Part shown: piece by piece, positions 25,225 through 32,627 of the stretch
Layout: every line of letters starts with the position of its first letter
Numbering within the stretch: the first letter of the stretch is position 1
NCBI GenBank assembly: GCA_937967685.1
Contig: CALBTX010000214.1
Location: 1-32,627 of the forward strand
DNA: 32,627 nt
Direction of reading: 5' to 3'
Source: an uncultured Bacillaceae bacterium
GTDB taxonomy: Bacteria > Bacillota > Bacilli > Caldalkalibacillales > Caldalkalibacillaceae
Notes under the pieces: generated by a model
Told to the model about the DNA's origin: nothing
The model's database searches: none
What the model saw: only the letters and a program-made list of their open reading frames with translations
Translations under genes and position numbers: made by a program

Positions 25225-25300
25225 GGATGGCGCACTAGAGAGAGATTAAGGATGGAGAACTAGAGAGATGATAGAGGATGGAGAACTAGAGAGATGGAGG
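25225..25300. repeat. Three-copy ~25-bp tandem repeat
   Basis: Copies of ggatggagaactagagaga start at 25225, 25250 and 25276, with a partial fourth. They lie between the lldP stop and its terminator, so they are transcribed as 3' UTR. Confidence 0.75.
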
Positions 25301-25339
25301 AGCGAGAAACAGAGGATCCAGAAATGCAAAAATCGTGAC

Positions 25340-25375
25340 ACCCGGGAAAAAATTTGATTTCTCCCGGGTTTGTTT
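25340..25375 (+). terminator. Terminator of lldP
   Basis: acccggga / tcccgggt stem with an A/T-rich loop, then ttgttt. It closes the lldP unit after the tandem repeat. Confidence 0.8.
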
Positions 25376-25398
25376 ATGGGTATACGAAGGCAATGATA

Positions 25399-25407
25399 TG
25401 TTATAAT
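25399..25407 (+). promoter_or_regulatory. Extended -10 promoter of molybdopterin gene
   Basis: TGTTATAAT, an exact TGnTATAAT, 38 bases before the ATG at 25446. No clear -35 is seen. Confidence 0.55.
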
Positions 25408-25445
25408 TTAAGGAATCGATCTTTATAGACGAGGGGATGCTGGAC

Positions 25446-27482
25446 ATGGAGTCATTGAAAAATGTTGAGAACGGCGTGGTCCCGGCAGTCTGTTCTTTGG
25501 ATTGTCCCGATCAATGCGGACTGCTCGTTCATAAAAAAGACGGCAAAATTGTTAAGATTGACGGGGATCCGAGTCATCCTGTGACGCAAGGAAGCATCTG
25601 TAACAAGGTCAGGCATATGGCCGAACGTCTCTATGACCCCGAACGTTTGCAAACCCCTTTGAAGCGCGTAGGTCCCAAAGGCCAAGGGTCGTTTGAACCG
25701 ATCAGCTGGGAAGAGGCTATTGATACGATCGCCGGCCGTTGGCGAAAATTGATCGCCGAGGAAGGCGCGGAATCCATTCTGCCGTACAGTTTTTACGGCA
25801 ATATGGGCAGGCTTCACTCCGAAGGCATGGATCGGCGTTTTTTCCATCGGCTTGGTGCCAGTCAGCTGGCGCAGACGATATGTTCTTCTGCCGGAAACGC
25901 CGGTTATAAATATACGATGGGCGGGAGTTTCGGAACAGATCCCGCGGAAATGTCGGAAACGAAGCTGTTTATTTTTTGGGGAATCAACGCGGTCAGCACA
26001 AACATGCATCAAGTGATGATTGCCCAAAAGGCGAGGAAAAAGGGTGCCAAGCTCGTCGTCATTGATGTTCACAAAAACCAGACGGGAAAGATGGCCGATT
26101 GGTTCATCCCCATCTATCCGGGAACGGACAGTGCGCTTGCGTTGGGCATCATGCATGTGTTATATGCGGAGAATCTTGTCGATCGCGATTTTTTAAAAGC
26201 ATATACGGTGGGGCACGAAGAACTGGAGCAGCACGTCAAAAAATATGATCCGCAAACGGTTGCCGGAATCACCGGGGTGCCCGTCGATGATATTTATCAA
26301 CTGGCCCGTATGTATGGACACATTTCTCCAGCCATGATCCGCATCGGCAACGGACTGCAGCATCACGACAACGGGGGAATGACGGTCAGAACGATCGCTT
26401 GCCTGCCGGCGCTGACGGGGCAATGGCGTTTGAAAGGCGGGGGAGCCGTTAAATCGAATGCAGGCTTTTTGGCGTACAACAAAGCGGCCTTGCAGCGGCC
26501 GGATCTGCGCCAGCGGCAGTCGCGGACGATCAATATGATTCAATTGGCCGAAGCACTGCACGACGCCGAACCTCCCATCCGCTCACTGTTTGTCTATTGC
26601 GCCAACCCTGCTGTCGTTGCCCCTAACGCCGAAAAAGTCCGCCGGGGGCTGGCGCGCGAGGATCTGTTTATCGTCGTACATGACCTGTTTTTAACGGAAA
26701 CGGCCAAATATGCGGATATCGTCCTCCCGGCCACCTCTTCTTTCGAAAACACCGACTTCTATACTTCATACTGGCATCAGTACTTGCATTTGCAGGAGCC
26801 CGTCATTCCACCGTACGGCGAGAGCAAATCAAACGCGGATGTATTCAGAATACTGGCGGAAGCGATGGGCTTTGATGAGCCGGCGTTTAAAGAAAGTGAT
26901 GAAGAACTCGTCGAGCGGGCCATCAGCGAAGTGCCCAATCCGTATTTCCCGGACGTCGATTTAGCGGAGCTGAAGAAAAAACGCTTTGTCAAGGCCAAAA
27001 ATACGGGCGAGCACTGGAAAAACGTGAACACACCGAGCGGAAAAATCGAATTGTATTCGAAGCAAATGGAGCGTGACGGCTACCCTGCTCTGCCGACCTA
27101 TATGCCTTTAGTGGATGAAGATTATCCTTTTTTATATGTACCCGGCCCAAACCATCACTTTTTGAACTCTACTTTTTCTAATAATGCAAAGCACATGAAA
27201 CTTGAAAAAGAACCCCGATTATTTATGAATAGCGCTGATGCCGAAAAGCTGGGCATAGAGAACGGTTCGCTCGTTCGCATTTGGAATGAGCGCGGTGAAT
27301 GTGAGCTGGTCGTCTCCGTGGGTGACCAAGTATTGCCGGGGGTGGTCGTCAGCCAAGGGCTTTGGTCTGATCAATCCGGGGCAAAGCGCCTGGTCAACGC
27401 CTTGACGCCAGATCGGGTCGCTGATATGGGGGGAGGGGCCGTCTTTTTCTCCGGAAAAGTCAATGTGGAGCCAGTCAAGTGA
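25446..27482 (+). CDS. Molybdopterin-dependent oxidoreductase
   Basis: 678 aa, DMSO-reductase family. A [4Fe-4S] site is formed by Cys16, Cys20, Cys24 and Cys52 (CSLDCPDQC ... GSIC). Molybdopterin segments follow, including SFYGNMGRLHSEG and FWGINAVSTN. Cys146 in TICSSAGNAGY is the likely metal ligand. The C-terminal Mo-cofactor binding domain ends with SLVRIWNERGECELVV. The general type is that of the Bacillus YoaE/YyaE proteins. The ATG at 25446 is 9 bases from gagggg; 25437 abuts it. There is no Tat signal and no partner subunit nearby, so it is probably cytoplasmic with an unknown electron partner. Terminators isolate it on both sides. Confidence 0.87.
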   Translation: MESLKNVENGVVPAVCSLDCPDQCGLLVHKKDGKIVKIDGDPSHPVTQGSICNKVRHMAERLYDPERLQTPLKRVGPKGQGSFEPISWEEAIDTIAGRWRKLIAEEGAESILPYSFYGNMGRLHSEGMDRRFFHRLGASQLAQTICSSAGNAGYKYTMGGSFGTDPAEMSETKLFIFWGINAVSTNMHQVMIAQKARKKGAKLVVIDVHKNQTGKMADWFIPIYPGTDSALALGIMHVLYAENLVDRDFLKAYTVGHEELEQHVKKYDPQTVAGITGVPVDDIYQLARMYGHISPAMIRIGNGLQHHDNGGMTVRTIACLPALTGQWRLKGGGAVKSNAGFLAYNKAALQRPDLRQRQSRTINMIQLAEALHDAEPPIRSLFVYCANPAVVAPNAEKVRRGLAREDLFIVVHDLFLTETAKYADIVLPATSSFENTDFYTSYWHQYLHLQEPVIPPYGESKSNADVFRILAEAMGFDEPAFKESDEELVERAISEVPNPYFPDVDLAELKKKRFVKAKNTGEHWKNVNTPSGKIELYSKQMERDGYPALPTYMPLVDEDYPFLYVPGPNHHFLNSTFSNNAKHMKLEKEPRLFMNSADAEKLGIENGSLVRIWNERGECELVVSVGDQVLPGVVVSQGLWSDQSGAKRLVNALTPDRVADMGGGAVFFSGKVNVEPVK

Positions 27483-27496
27483 ATACTTGTTCATGA

Positions 27497-27533
27497 AAAA
27501 CCCGGGCGGAAACTTGTTTGTCGCCCGGGTTTT
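27497..27533. terminator. Bidirectional terminator
   Basis: 12-bp perfect stem (aaaacccgggcg / cgcccgggtttt) between the convergent molybdopterin and regulator genes. Its right arm meets the regulator stop codon. Confidence 0.88.
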
Positions 27534-28237
27534 CACGTTCTTTGAAGCACTTTCTCGACTTTCATTAAATGAGAGAGCATTAACTGTTGGGCAAGATCAG
27601 CATTTTGCTCCTCAATGGCCTGATAAATGGCCAAATGTTCTTGATAGAGGCGTTCAACAGTCGATTGATCTCCGTAAATCCACAGCGAACGTGTTTCTTT
27701 CATGGTGTTCTTCAACGTATCCGAGACTTGGTGGATGAGGTGAATGAGCATGCTGTTCTGGGTGGCTTCGGCGATGGCTAGATGAAATTTGACGTCGGCT
27801 TGTTGTCCGACATCTTCATTGCCGATGGCCTTTTTCATGTCTTGCAGTGCTTCCCGCATTGTGTTTAACTGTTTGTCCGTCCTTTTGTCCGCAGCGAGGG
27901 CCGCCGTGCCGGATTCAATCAATTTGCGCACTTCTAGAAACTCCAATAGTTCGTCTTTATCGTGCTGTAAAGTGAGTGGAGACGGCCCGGTCCTGTTTGC
28001 CGGACGCACCGCTTGAATAAATGTTCCGTCTCCCTGTCTCATTTCAACGATTCCCATCGCTCTCAAAGCGCTTAACGCTTCCCGAACGGCCGAGCGTCCC
28101 ACTTGAAATTTTTTGGCCAGTTTTTCGACAGAATCCAGCTTGTCTCCCGGTTGCAATCCGTCTTCTTGAATCAAGTCTTGTATTTTTTCAGCCACGATTT
28201 CGTATGTTTTTTTAGTATGAATACGGTGCTGATTCAT
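27533..28237 (-). CDS. FadR/GntR family regulator (LutR/LldR-like)
   Basis: 234 aa from the ATG at 28237; a GTG at 28246 is equally possible and neither has a good ribosome site. The winged helix (about 5-75) has LQPGDKLDSVEKLAKKFQV, then GRSAVREALSALRAMG. The FCD domain (about 85-230) has KFHLAIAEATQN and YQEHLAIYQAIEEQ, with metal-binding histidines. A proline/glycine linker follows the wing. It is divergent from glcD2-glcF2 with about 400 bases between, and it may also act on lutABC. The ligand is probably lactate or glycolate, inferred from neighbours. Confidence 0.9.
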   Translation of the reverse strand: MNQHRIHTKKTYEIVAEKIQDLIQEDGLQPGDKLDSVEKLAKKFQVGRSAVREALSALRAMGIVEMRQGDGTFIQAVRPANRTGPSPLTLQHDKDELLEFLEVRKLIESGTAALAADKRTDKQLNTMREALQDMKKAIGNEDVGQQADVKFHLAIAEATQNSMLIHLIHQVSDTLKNTMKETRSLWIYGDQSTVERLYQEHLAIYQAIEEQNADLAQQLMLSHLMKVEKVLQRT

Positions 28238-28446
28238 CGTGATCACACTTTCATCGTTCTAAGTTCATGGCGTAAGGACAGCGTATTCGTCGTCATTTTG
28301 CTTGTTTTCAGGCTGATGATCCGTTCAATCCAAAGGATTCGTAAACTCATCTGCTGATTATCTTAAACGAATGGGCCCATGAAAGCAACTTTGCCAACGG
28401 CTGCGTCGTTATTTTGTGCTCTGATCTAGGCAATACAGACCGAGTG

Positions 28447-28455
28447 TGCTAAGAT
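28447..28455 (+). promoter_or_regulatory. Putative extended -10 promoter of glcD2F2
   Basis: TGCTAAGAT fits TGnTAnnAT-type extended -10 elements. No good -35 is seen. It lies 15 bases before the operator candidate. Confidence 0.4.
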
Positions 28456-28469
28456 AAATGTACCGATAA

Positions 28470-28480
28470 TCATCTGATGA
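28470..28480. promoter_or_regulatory. Operator candidate for second FadR-type regulator
   Basis: tcatc-t-gatga is a perfect dyad with one central base, followed at once by another tgatgatg. It sits just past the expected transcription start, the same layout as the palindrome at 15143. Confidence 0.6.
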
Positions 28481-28641
28481 CCTGATGATGTCTGCAGTAA
28501 TAAGCACGCTATCATTAAACGGAAGAAAGTATATTATTGGCTAAATATGAGCGAAACGATCATGATCAACATATGAGCGACGTACAAAATGAAATTCCAT
28601 GTTTAGAACCGATTAATCAGCAGAAAGGAGCGTCAGCAAGC

Positions 28642-30060
28642 ATGGAAGAGAAAAAAATAACCCCGGAAATTAAAAAACAGTTGCTCGAAGCGGCTGGTAC
28701 AGACAATTACTTCGATGATGAAGAATCTTTGTTGGCTCATTCTTACGATGCGACACCGATCTATCAGGCGATGCCCGAAGCGGTCATCTATGCCCGCTCC
28801 ACTCGGCAGGTCAGCGCCGTGCTGAAAGTGGCCGACGAACACCGAATACCGGTGTATACCAGGGGATCGGCCAGCAATTTAAGCGCGGGAACGTTTCCTC
28901 TTAAAGGCGGAATCGTTCTTGTCATGACCAAAATGAACCGTCTGTTGGAGATTGACGAAGATAATTTAACCGCCACGTTTGAAACCGGCCTGATCACGAA
29001 GGACTTGCACGATGCCGTGCAAGAGAAAGGGTTGTTCTATCCGCCTGATCCGGGGAGCATGGTCGTTTCCACGCTGGGAGGCAACATCGGCAACTGTGCC
29101 GGAGGTTTGCACGGTTTGAAATACGGCACGACAAAGGACTATGTCCTTGGTTTAAAGGCGGTTTTGCCGAATGGCGACGTGCTTGAAACGGGAGGAAAAT
29201 TGACGAAAGACGTCGCCGGTTATGACCTGACCAAACTTTTGGTCGGCTCTGAAGGGACGCTGGCCGTCATTACCGAAGCGACGGTCAAGTTGTTGCCGGC
29301 TCCGCCTTACAAACGGATCATGCTGGCCTACTTTGATGATCTGTTTGCCGCGGCGCGCACGGTTTCCAAAATCATTGCGGCCAAAGTGATTCCGGCCACT
29401 TTGGAATTTTTGGATCACGGCACGATCCGGGAAGTGGAAGCGTTTGCCGGGATCGGTCTGCCGACAGATATGGAAGCGATTTTGATCATCGGACAGGATG
29501 GCCATCAGGCGGTTGTTGATGAGGAAATTGAGAAAATGACGCAAATCTGTATGGAGGAAGCGGCAGAAGTGAAAGTGGCCGAAAATGATGAAGATGCCGA
29601 ACGGCTGATGACGGCCAGGCGGGCCGCTTTTACCGCTTTGGCCCGCAAAAAGCCGACGACGATTTTGGAAGATGCCACCGTTCCCCGCTCTCAAGTGGCC
29701 CCGATGGTGGAAAAAATCGTGGAAATCGGCCAAAAATACGACGTTGAAATTTGTACTTTCGGTCATGCCGGGGACGGTAACTTACATCCGACGTGTATGA
29801 CCGATGCCCGGGACGAGGAAGAACTGGCAAGGGTTGAGAAAGCGTTCGACGAGATTTTTGAAGCGGCGTTGGCGCTCGGGGGGACCATCACAGGTGAACA
29901 TGGCGTCGGCCTGGCCAAGGCCGCTCAATTGGAATGGAAAGTGGGCAAAGCCGGAATGGAGGTCATGCGTGGGATCAAAAAAGCGTTTGATCCTCACGGC
30001 ATCCTCAATCCCGGCAAAATGTTTGCCGAGGAGACGAGAGAAAGAGTGGTGCTGGACTGA
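28642..30060 (+). CDS. FAD-linked oxidase, second GlcD-like subunit
   Basis: 472 aa from the ATG at 28642 (AAGGAG 11 bases upstream), which matches family length. The frame is open from 28537 and could add 35 polar residues, but no ribosome site supports that. FAD motifs are VYTRGSASNLSAGT, PGSMVVSTLGGNIGNCAGG and KLLVGSEGTLAVITEA. The C-terminal domain has TFGHAGDGNLHPT, ITGEHGVGLAK and FDPHGILNPGKMF. It is paralogous to the GlcD at 18749 but clearly diverged: the first loop reads GSASNLSAG against GAGTGLSGG. It shares one base with the glcF2 gene (TGATG). The substrate is a 2-hydroxyacid. Confidence 0.9.
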   Translation: MEEKKITPEIKKQLLEAAGTDNYFDDEESLLAHSYDATPIYQAMPEAVIYARSTRQVSAVLKVADEHRIPVYTRGSASNLSAGTFPLKGGIVLVMTKMNRLLEIDEDNLTATFETGLITKDLHDAVQEKGLFYPPDPGSMVVSTLGGNIGNCAGGLHGLKYGTTKDYVLGLKAVLPNGDVLETGGKLTKDVAGYDLTKLLVGSEGTLAVITEATVKLLPAPPYKRIMLAYFDDLFAAARTVSKIIAAKVIPATLEFLDHGTIREVEAFAGIGLPTDMEAILIIGQDGHQAVVDEEIEKMTQICMEEAAEVKVAENDEDAERLMTARRAAFTALARKKPTTILEDATVPRSQVAPMVEKIVEIGQKYDVEICTFGHAGDGNLHPTCMTDARDEEELARVEKAFDEIFEAALALGGTITGEHGVGLAKAAQLEWKVGKAGMEVMRGIKKAFDPHGILNPGKMFAEETRERVVLD

Positions 30061-31406
30061 TGGCTGTTATCGAAAAACAAAGCATGCCCAAAGCGGAAGA
30101 AAATGCACTGAACACCCGGATGGCCGAACTGCTGAATTACGACCAAGCCTTAAACTGCATGCGCTGCGGATTCTGCCTTCCTGCTTGCCCGACGTACAGG
30201 GAGATGGGTCAGGAGGCATCTTCTCCCCGGGGCCGGATCGCCTTGATGAAGGCGGCGGCGGACGGTTTGTTGCAAAACCCGCAGGTGCTTGAAGATCAAT
30301 TGAACCAATGTCTGGGCTGCCGGGCCTGTGAAACGGCGTGTCCGGCGGGGGTGCATTACGGAGAGCTTTATGAACAAGGCAAACAGGCGGTCGAGGAAAA
30401 ACATGCCCGCCATCGCTTCTGGGTCAGGATATTGCGCAAACTGGCCTTTGAGCACATTTTCCCCTACCAGAAGCGGATGCGCATCCTCGGCGGTCTGATC
30501 GCTTTTTACCAAAAGTCCGGGTTGCAGCGGCTGGTGCGCAAATTAGGGCTTATCAAGCTGTTTCCCCAGCATATGCAGGAAATGGAGGCCGTTTTGCCCG
30601 AAACGAAAGCTTCCGGCGTTAGCCAAGAGCTTGGGGAGTTTATCCCCGCCAAGGGTGAAAAAATCGGTACCGTAGGCATGTTTAGCGGCTGCATCATGGA
30701 TATTATGTTTCTGGAGACGAATAAAAATACGGTGAAATTATTAAGCGAAGCCGGATTTGACGTGCTCATTCCCAAACAACAGAACTGCTGCGGTGCCCTG
30801 CATGCTCATAATGGGGAACGGGAAAAAGCGAAAGCATTGGCCAAAAACAATATTCGCGCCTTTAAGGAAGCAAACGTTGATTTTATTGCTTCCAATGCCG
30901 GGGGCTGCGGCGCTTTATTACAAGAATATAACCATCTTTTAGATGATGAGGATGAAGACATGCGCCGGGAGGCCAGCTGGTTTGCCGGCCGGGTGAAAGA
31001 TGTCAGCGAGCTGATCCTCGATCACTCCTCTTTACGGGATATGGGTTCGCTCAACGAACGGATCACCTATCAAAGCTCTTGTCATTTGCAAAATGGGATG
31101 CAGGTGAAAGATCAGCCTCATTTTCTGCTGCAGTCCATTAAAGGAGCGGAATATGTTCCTCTGCTTGAAGGAGAGCGTTGCTGCGGCTCGGCAGGGATCT
31201 ACAATTTGGTTCAGCCTGAGATGGCCGGGCGGATATTGGCTGAAAAAATGGAACATGTTCGCCAAACAAAGGCTGATACATTAGTCACCGCTAACCCCGG
31301 GTGTTTATTGCAAATGAAAGCCGGTATTCATAAAGCCGGTCTGAGTGATAAAATGAGAGCAGTACACATTGTCGATCTGCTTGCCGAAGCAAAAAGGATC
31401 CAGTAA
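30060..31406 (+). CDS. (Fe-S)-binding protein, second GlcF-like
   Basis: 448 aa. [4Fe-4S] motifs lie at Cys33-36-39-43 (CMRCGFCLPACP) and Cys84-87-90-94 (CLGCRACETACP). CCG domains have NCCGALHAHNGER and CCGSAGIYNLVQ. The architecture is the same as the GlcF at 17326 but without its acidic tail. Shared stretches such as FYQKSGLQ show duplication. It is coupled to glcD2 by a one-base stop-start overlap. No glcE-like gene follows, so this complex is either D-F only or borrows the GlcE of the first operon. Confidence 0.92.
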   Translation: MAVIEKQSMPKAEENALNTRMAELLNYDQALNCMRCGFCLPACPTYREMGQEASSPRGRIALMKAAADGLLQNPQVLEDQLNQCLGCRACETACPAGVHYGELYEQGKQAVEEKHARHRFWVRILRKLAFEHIFPYQKRMRILGGLIAFYQKSGLQRLVRKLGLIKLFPQHMQEMEAVLPETKASGVSQELGEFIPAKGEKIGTVGMFSGCIMDIMFLETNKNTVKLLSEAGFDVLIPKQQNCCGALHAHNGEREKAKALAKNNIRAFKEANVDFIASNAGGCGALLQEYNHLLDDEDEDMRREASWFAGRVKDVSELILDHSSLRDMGSLNERITYQSSCHLQNGMQVKDQPHFLLQSIKGAEYVPLLEGERCCGSAGIYNLVQPEMAGRILAEKMEHVRQTKADTLVTANPGCLLQMKAGIHKAGLSDKMRAVHIVDLLAEAKRIQ

Positions 31407-31420
31407 ATATCAAACGGGAA

Positions 31421-31540
31421 GACATCAAAACTTAGACGAACGGACATCAAAAGTCAATTGGGCGGACATCAAAACAAAAACGGACTGGCACCAAAAATCA
31501 AGCAGAAGGACATAAAAATCAAACGGCAGGACATGCGTGA
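31421..31540. repeat. Six-copy ~22-bp degenerate tandem repeat
   Basis: Units opening with gacatcaaaa begin at 31421, 31443 and 31465. More decayed copies follow near 31483, 31509 and 31530. The block fills most of the 31407-31598 spacer after glcF2. No terminator is seen in it. Confidence 0.75.
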
Positions 31541-31598
31541 ATCGGCCGGCAGAAAGAGTCGGATTGATTTCAGTGAGCAATGAAGGAGGTCTTCTTAG

Positions 31599-32555
31599 GT
31601 GAAGGTGGGGATAATCGGAGGTTCGGGTTTTGTTGGCACGCATTTAAGCCGACATTTAGCCGAGCAAGGTCATGAGGTGATCGTTTGGACCCGATCACCG
31701 CATCAAACAAAGCGCCCGATTAATTTCACAGAAACTTCTGTTCGGCTGGCGCACTGGCCGTTGCCAAAGGAACTGGCGTCCGGTTCTGGTTCCGATCAAC
31801 GAAATGAAGAGCGCTTAGCGGATGATGATGTCCTTTCCGTGGACGCCATCGTTAATTTGGCCGGAGAGACGATTAATCAACGCTGGACGACTAAAGCGAA
31901 GGAAAACATTCTCAACAGCCGGATCGAGACGACGAAGCGTCTCGTTAAGTACATTCAAGATGGCGTATTGCGGCCTAAAGTGGTGCTCAACGCATCCGCC
32001 ATCGGTTACTACGGCACTTCACTGACGGACAAATTTAACGAACAGTCTTTACCGGGTGACGATTTTTTGGCAAACGTATGCCAGGCTTGGGAGCAAGAGG
32101 CCGATGCGGTCACTTCGCTGGAGGTTCGCCTGCTGAAATTAAGGGTGGGCGTCGTTTTGGGAAGAGATCAAGGCGCCTTATCTCGCCTGGTGATGCCTTA
32201 CCGCCTTTTTGTCGGAGGAACGGTCGGCTCGGGTCAACAGTGGGTTTCCTGGATTCATGTCGATGACCTTGTTCGGCTGATCTGTTTTGCTCTGGAAAAT
32301 GAGGCCCTTGAAGGAGCGGTGAACGGTACAGCGCCCCGCCCGGTCAGAATGAAGGAATTCGGCAAAACGGTGGGCAAAGTTTTGCACCGGCCGCACTGGT
32401 TTCCTGTCCCCACTTTTCTTTTACGAATGATTTTCGGCGAAATGTCCGCCTTAATTGTCAGAGGTCAGCATGTTCTTCCCGAAAAAGCATTGCAAAACGG
32501 CTTCGCTTTCCGTTATGCTGAATTAGAAGACGCTCTCGCCGATTTATTACACTAA
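31599..32555 (+). CDS. TIGR01777 family NAD(P)-binding epimerase-like protein
   Basis: 318 aa. The start is a GTG with AAGGAGG 10 bases before. The extended-SDR motif GGSGFVGTHLSRHL is at residues 7-20. VNLAGETINQRW, ILNSRIETTKRLV, NASAIGYYG (Tyr in the catalytic position) and RVGVVLGRDQGALSRL follow, and the C-terminal DUF1731 part ends with VLPEKALQNGFAFRY. This is the YfhF / SulA-homologue group, whose biochemical role is unsettled. The last codons lie inside the first unit of a tandem repeat. Confidence 0.9.
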   Translation: MKVGIIGGSGFVGTHLSRHLAEQGHEVIVWTRSPHQTKRPINFTETSVRLAHWPLPKELASGSGSDQRNEERLADDDVLSVDAIVNLAGETINQRWTTKAKENILNSRIETTKRLVKYIQDGVLRPKVVLNASAIGYYGTSLTDKFNEQSLPGDDFLANVCQAWEQEADAVTSLEVRLLKLRVGVVLGRDQGALSRLVMPYRLFVGGTVGSGQQWVSWIHVDDLVRLICFALENEALEGAVNGTAPRPVRMKEFGKTVGKVLHRPHWFPVPTFLLRMIFGEMSALIVRGQHVLPEKALQNGFAFRYAELEDALADLLH

Positions 32556-32627
32556 GATGATTAGACTAAGATTTATTACACTAAGATGATTAGACTAAGA
32601 TTTATTACACTAAGATGATTACACTAA
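32542..32627. repeat. 29-bp tandem repeat beginning inside the gene end
   Basis: Units start at 32542, 32571 and 32600, of the form atttattacactaagatg plus attagactaag. The first unit contains the end of the epimerase gene (Leu-Leu-His-stop). The third has attacactaa in place of attagactaa and runs off the window. Each unit is itself two related ~14-base halves. Confidence 0.85.

Larger units (their letters stand above)
28238..28641. other. Divergent regulatory region of second glc module
   Basis: No gene is supported up to the glcD2 start. Several tgatga/tcatc half-sites occur (near 28313, 28337, 28470 and 28483), together with the glcD2 promoter. The open frame of glcD2 reaches back to 28537 but lacks a ribosome site there. 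Confidence 0.5.

Noticed and set aside
28537..28641. N-terminal extension of the second GlcD
   Set aside because: The frame is open but starts lack a ribosome site, and family length supports the start at 28642.
31421..32627. Possible CRISPR array
   Set aside because: The repeats are contiguous, with no unique spacers of constant length and no cas genes nearby.

Overview
The window looks like chromosomal DNA of a spore-forming Bacillaceae-type Bacillota, possibly a thermophilic or alkaliphilic relative such as Caldalkalibacillus. That genus guess is inference from gene content only. Supporting signs are a YjcZ-type sporulation miniprotein with a sigma-K-like promoter, an MreB paralogue, YckD- and YtrA-type genes, a LutABC lactate-oxidation operon, strong AGGAGG-type ribosome binding sites, TTG and GTG starts, and several extended -10 promoters (TGnTATAAT). 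No rRNA, tRNA, phage, transposase or CRISPR array is visible.

Layout. 0.1-7 kb (mostly +): an SDR oxidoreductase, a secreted YckD/DUF2680 protein, a divergent MreB paralogue, a TerC-family membrane protein (-), a beta-hydroxyacid dehydrogenase plus second SDR operon, a PrcB-like lipoprotein and a histidine phosphatase. 7-9 kb (-): an ABC permease, YtrA-type GntR repressor and ABC ATPase operon with a clear promoter and operator. 9.2-11.8 kb (-): KorAB, a 2-oxoacid:ferredoxin oxidoreductase, with a candidate CcpA (cre) site over its promoter. 12.3-15 kb: a GAF-domain protein (-), an AlkA-type DNA glycosylase (+), YjcZ (-) and a DUF6612/LolA-like lipoprotein (-).

15.1-31.4 kb is a dense 2-hydroxyacid oxidation region. 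It holds a FadR-type regulator followed by glcE-glcF-glcD-like genes (+), lutABC (-), the L-lactate permease lldP (+, divergent from lutABC), a molybdopterin oxidoreductase in its own unit, a second FadR-type regulator (-), and a divergent second glcD-glcF pair (+). In outline, LldP imports lactate or a related hydroxyacid. LutABC and the two flavin/Fe-S Glc-type complexes oxidise 2-hydroxyacids to 2-oxoacids and pass electrons towards the quinone pool. The two regulators probably switch the modules on in response to substrate. KorAB could then oxidise 2-oxoacids. The window closes with a TIGR01777-type epimerase whose 3' end has been copied into a 29-bp tandem repeat.

Two features are least explained by the gene list. 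One is the MreB paralogue that lacks the phosphate-2 aspartates. The other is a recurring pattern of short degenerate tandem repeats, each with a different unit, in many of the intergenic spacers.
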